This document shows positions 61,893 through 64,000 of a stretch of DNA of 64,000 nt, one piece after another (within the stretch, counting starts at the first letter, position 1; the number at the start of each line of letters is the position of its first letter). Origin of the DNA: Rotaria macrura (taxonomy: Eukaryota; Rotifera; Eurotatoria; Philodinida; Philodinidae); the NCBI GenBank assembly GCA_900239685.1, contig OENT01000501.1, positions 1 through 64,000 of the forward strand. Direction: 5' to 3'. The notes below the pieces were generated by a model. The model worked only from the letters and a program-made list of their open reading frames with translations. It was not told the origin of the DNA and did no database searches. The position numbers and the translations under genes were made by a program.

Positions 61893-64000
61893 CCATAATG
61901 TGTAATATAATACTCGTCCATTTCTATATATACATATAAGAACTTTGCCCTTGAGGTCTACCTATCGACTTATGTCTTAAACATGTCTATAATATTGCCA
62001 TTGATCCTATCGAAGGTCCTCAGTTTCGTTTTATTCAAATATAGGTTGACTTTTTTCAATTTAACACCTCAACATGTGCTTCTAATTTGATATTGAGTGA
62101 GTTTGTATAAAGATATATCTTTCATTTTTAAGGACACAATAAAACTGAATATGTGAAGAATAAAACTTTTGATATTTGAAAAAATAAGTGGAAGTCCACC
62201 AGACAGTGTGTAACTCATGCAAGAAAATGTAGTTCTTTGATTCGATTCAACATTGTAAAATAACGTTGGTTAGCGCAGCCTCTTGGAGACTAAAATGTGG
62301 AACACACAAATTTTTAGCTTCATAATACTAATAAAAAAATACAGAAAATGTGTTATCACGAATTTTTCTGTATCGTCATTTTCATTGTTGCTATTGACTC
62401 GTTATTTTTCATTTTTTCTTCGTATAAGTTGGGCAATAAACCGCAAATACACCTGTAAAATAGTATGATTATATAATGCTGATTTTTAAGGTCTGTAAAA
62501 ATGACTGTTTGTAAAGTTTACACTGTCTTTCAAAAACTTTTGAATTGTTTCTTTGTGAACTAAGAGATAAAGATAATTTTTAAAAGATTTGTCTTGATCT
62601 ATTTCTAACGCTTGTTAGACATTCTTGATTGGTATCCCAGGACGAAAGTGAGCAATCGGATTCTGTCGGATACTTCCCCAATCCGACAATTGAATTCGAT
62701 CGGATTGATATGGTCGGAATCCGGTCGGATCAGATCAAATTCTACAACTTTCGATAAAATCCGATTATCGCGTTCCGATAACTTCCGAAAAACGGATCTG
62801 ACAAGATTCGACGGTCGGAATCTAGTCGGCTCCTTCAAATCGTTCGTCGGATACCGAAACCTAATATAAACTAACCACATCGAACCCGAACCACCGCATT
62901 CTGTCGGAGACATTCTCAATCCAAATAATATCAACAACAGAATTCCATCGCTTCCGATTAGATCTGGCCCAGAGCTTCTCACCCTGCTAACCTAGATTTC
63001 TTAATTCAACAACGTTCAAAATTCGGATCACAGTCTGCAATTGGTTATTGATGGCTGTGAATCCGAATCCGTTATCATTTTTGGTGGAGAGGTTTCCTGG
63101 GTCAGAATACCAGTCAAGGGAATTTGACGTTTTCACATGTAGAGGGTTTAGTTCAAGTTAAATCCGGATTCTGATAGAAGGGTAGAATAGATTATTCAGG
63201 TGTGGGAATCCGAATTGAATATCAGTTTTCGTATGGGAAGTGCCTTACATGTGGAAATGTGTTGTCAGAGGCTGTGACGGTTAAAAGACGTTTTTATTAT
63301 TTTTTTTCACTTTTCTGAGTTTTCGATGACGCTTTCATAAACATTATGGTTGGTAAGTAATCGGTATTAATTATTATTCCGTAGAAGTGAGTGGATTATG
63401 ATGTGGAAACTCGTCTGGGCGCTTTCCGATGTGGTGTCCTTTATGGAAAGGGCATTGCTCAGTGTGACTAATGCATTGAATCGTTTTCGTAATTTAGTGT
63501 TTTTTGATCCAAATGAGTGGATCAATGTAGCGGAAGGTCTTGGAACGCCTTTCAGAATTATATCATTTTCGCAAAGTGCAGTGGTTCGCATGGATGATGC
63601 AGTTTAATACAAAATCCGTTTTGAGGCACTATTTTTGTAAAACGATTTGTAATGGCTTTTTGTTTGGTTGTTTTAATGCTTTGAGCGTGTTTTACGGCGA
63701 GATGCGACCGTGAAAGACCCGGTTCACTGTTTTTACCGTGATTCATGGTCGTTTACTGTGTCCCTAATTGTTCTACTATGGCGTTTTAGTTCAATATAGT
63801 GGTAAAATTAGTAATGGGTACTAGTGAATCGATACGTATCGACGAGTCCAATACTGAATACAATCGAATCCTGTCGGATCTGTTATGTTTCTTTGAAGAA
63901 TCTGATAGGATCCTGGAAGATGATGTAGTCGGAACATGTCGGATTCGACAAGATCCTTTCCCTAGCCAATGTTTGTCGGATTCCGGGTCACTGAATTCTG
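61893..64000. other. Right-end region, no supported gene, TCGGA-rich patches
   Basis: Patches at 62650-62860 and 63850-63990 are dense in TCGGAT and ATCCGA words. A plus-strand frame at 63398-63607 (ending NEWINVAEGLGTPF... to a stop) has slightly higher GC and might be an exon, but the opposite strand is also open and no family is recognised. Confidence 0.45.
62650..62860. repeat. TCGGAT/ATCCGA-rich degenerate repeat
   Basis: About ten CGGAT or ATCCG words in roughly 200 bp, in both orientations. The same words recur at 63850-63990 and more thinly at 52085-52205. Similar word density in separate places suggests a dispersed, decayed repeat family. Confidence 0.5.

Noticed and set aside
63398-63607. 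Plus-strand 69-codon frame near the right edge
   Set aside because: The opposite strand is open too, and no family or splice link could be seen.

Overview
The window is animal nuclear DNA, very probably from a bdelloid rotifer. It is AT-rich (about 30% GC by eye), with many short GT-AG introns, and its conserved genes are metazoan. Two gene types point to bdelloids: an ankyrin plus ADP-ribosyltransferase gene with an R-S-ExE triad, and a secreted expansin-like protein with four hevein-like modules, which looks horizontally acquired. One N at 20452 shows this is draft assembly. Species cannot be read from the sequence. All exon models were spliced by hand; in every multi-exon model the summed coding length is a multiple of three.

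Layout, left to right: (1) a GTF3C2-like TFIIIC subunit on the minus strand (1960-8115); (2) a divergent two-exon BTB-BACK-Kelch gene (9552-15023), whose 3.7-kb intron carries a 0.9-kb foldback element; (3) a PPP1R3-type glycogen-targeting subunit (15778-16950), tail to tail with (4) DNAAF5/HEATR2, a dynein-arm assembly factor (17248-27872, minus strand, ten exons, 835 codons). Two DNAAF5 introns carry an inverted pair of a 0.5-kb repeat. (5) An intronless, probably myristoylated ankyrin-ADP-ribosyltransferase (29305-30576, minus); (6) a repeat-bearing intergenic region with a 32-bp tandem array; (7) an unrecognised eight-exon gene (34094-36281); (8) an ARHGAP1-like CRAL-TRIO plus RhoGAP gene (36666-42209); (9) a DEDDy 3'-5' exonuclease gene (45591-51644); (10) an unrecognised single-exon gene for a disordered protein (53234-54814); (11) 5.6 kb with no convincing gene; (12) the hevein/expansin-like gene (60426-61792, minus); (13) 2.2 kb rich in TCGGA words up to the right edge.

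The genes do not form one pathway. Most are ordinary housekeeping or signalling genes: Pol III transcription, ubiquitin-ligase adaptor, glycogen phosphatase targeting, cilia assembly, Rho signalling and RNA/DNA exonuclease. The most unusual items are the chitin-binding expansin-like protein built by exon duplication, the ART gene, the inverted repeats placed where they could pair in the DNAAF5 transcript, and the large intronic hairpin. No intact retrovirus-like element, rRNA, tRNA or CRISPR array was found.
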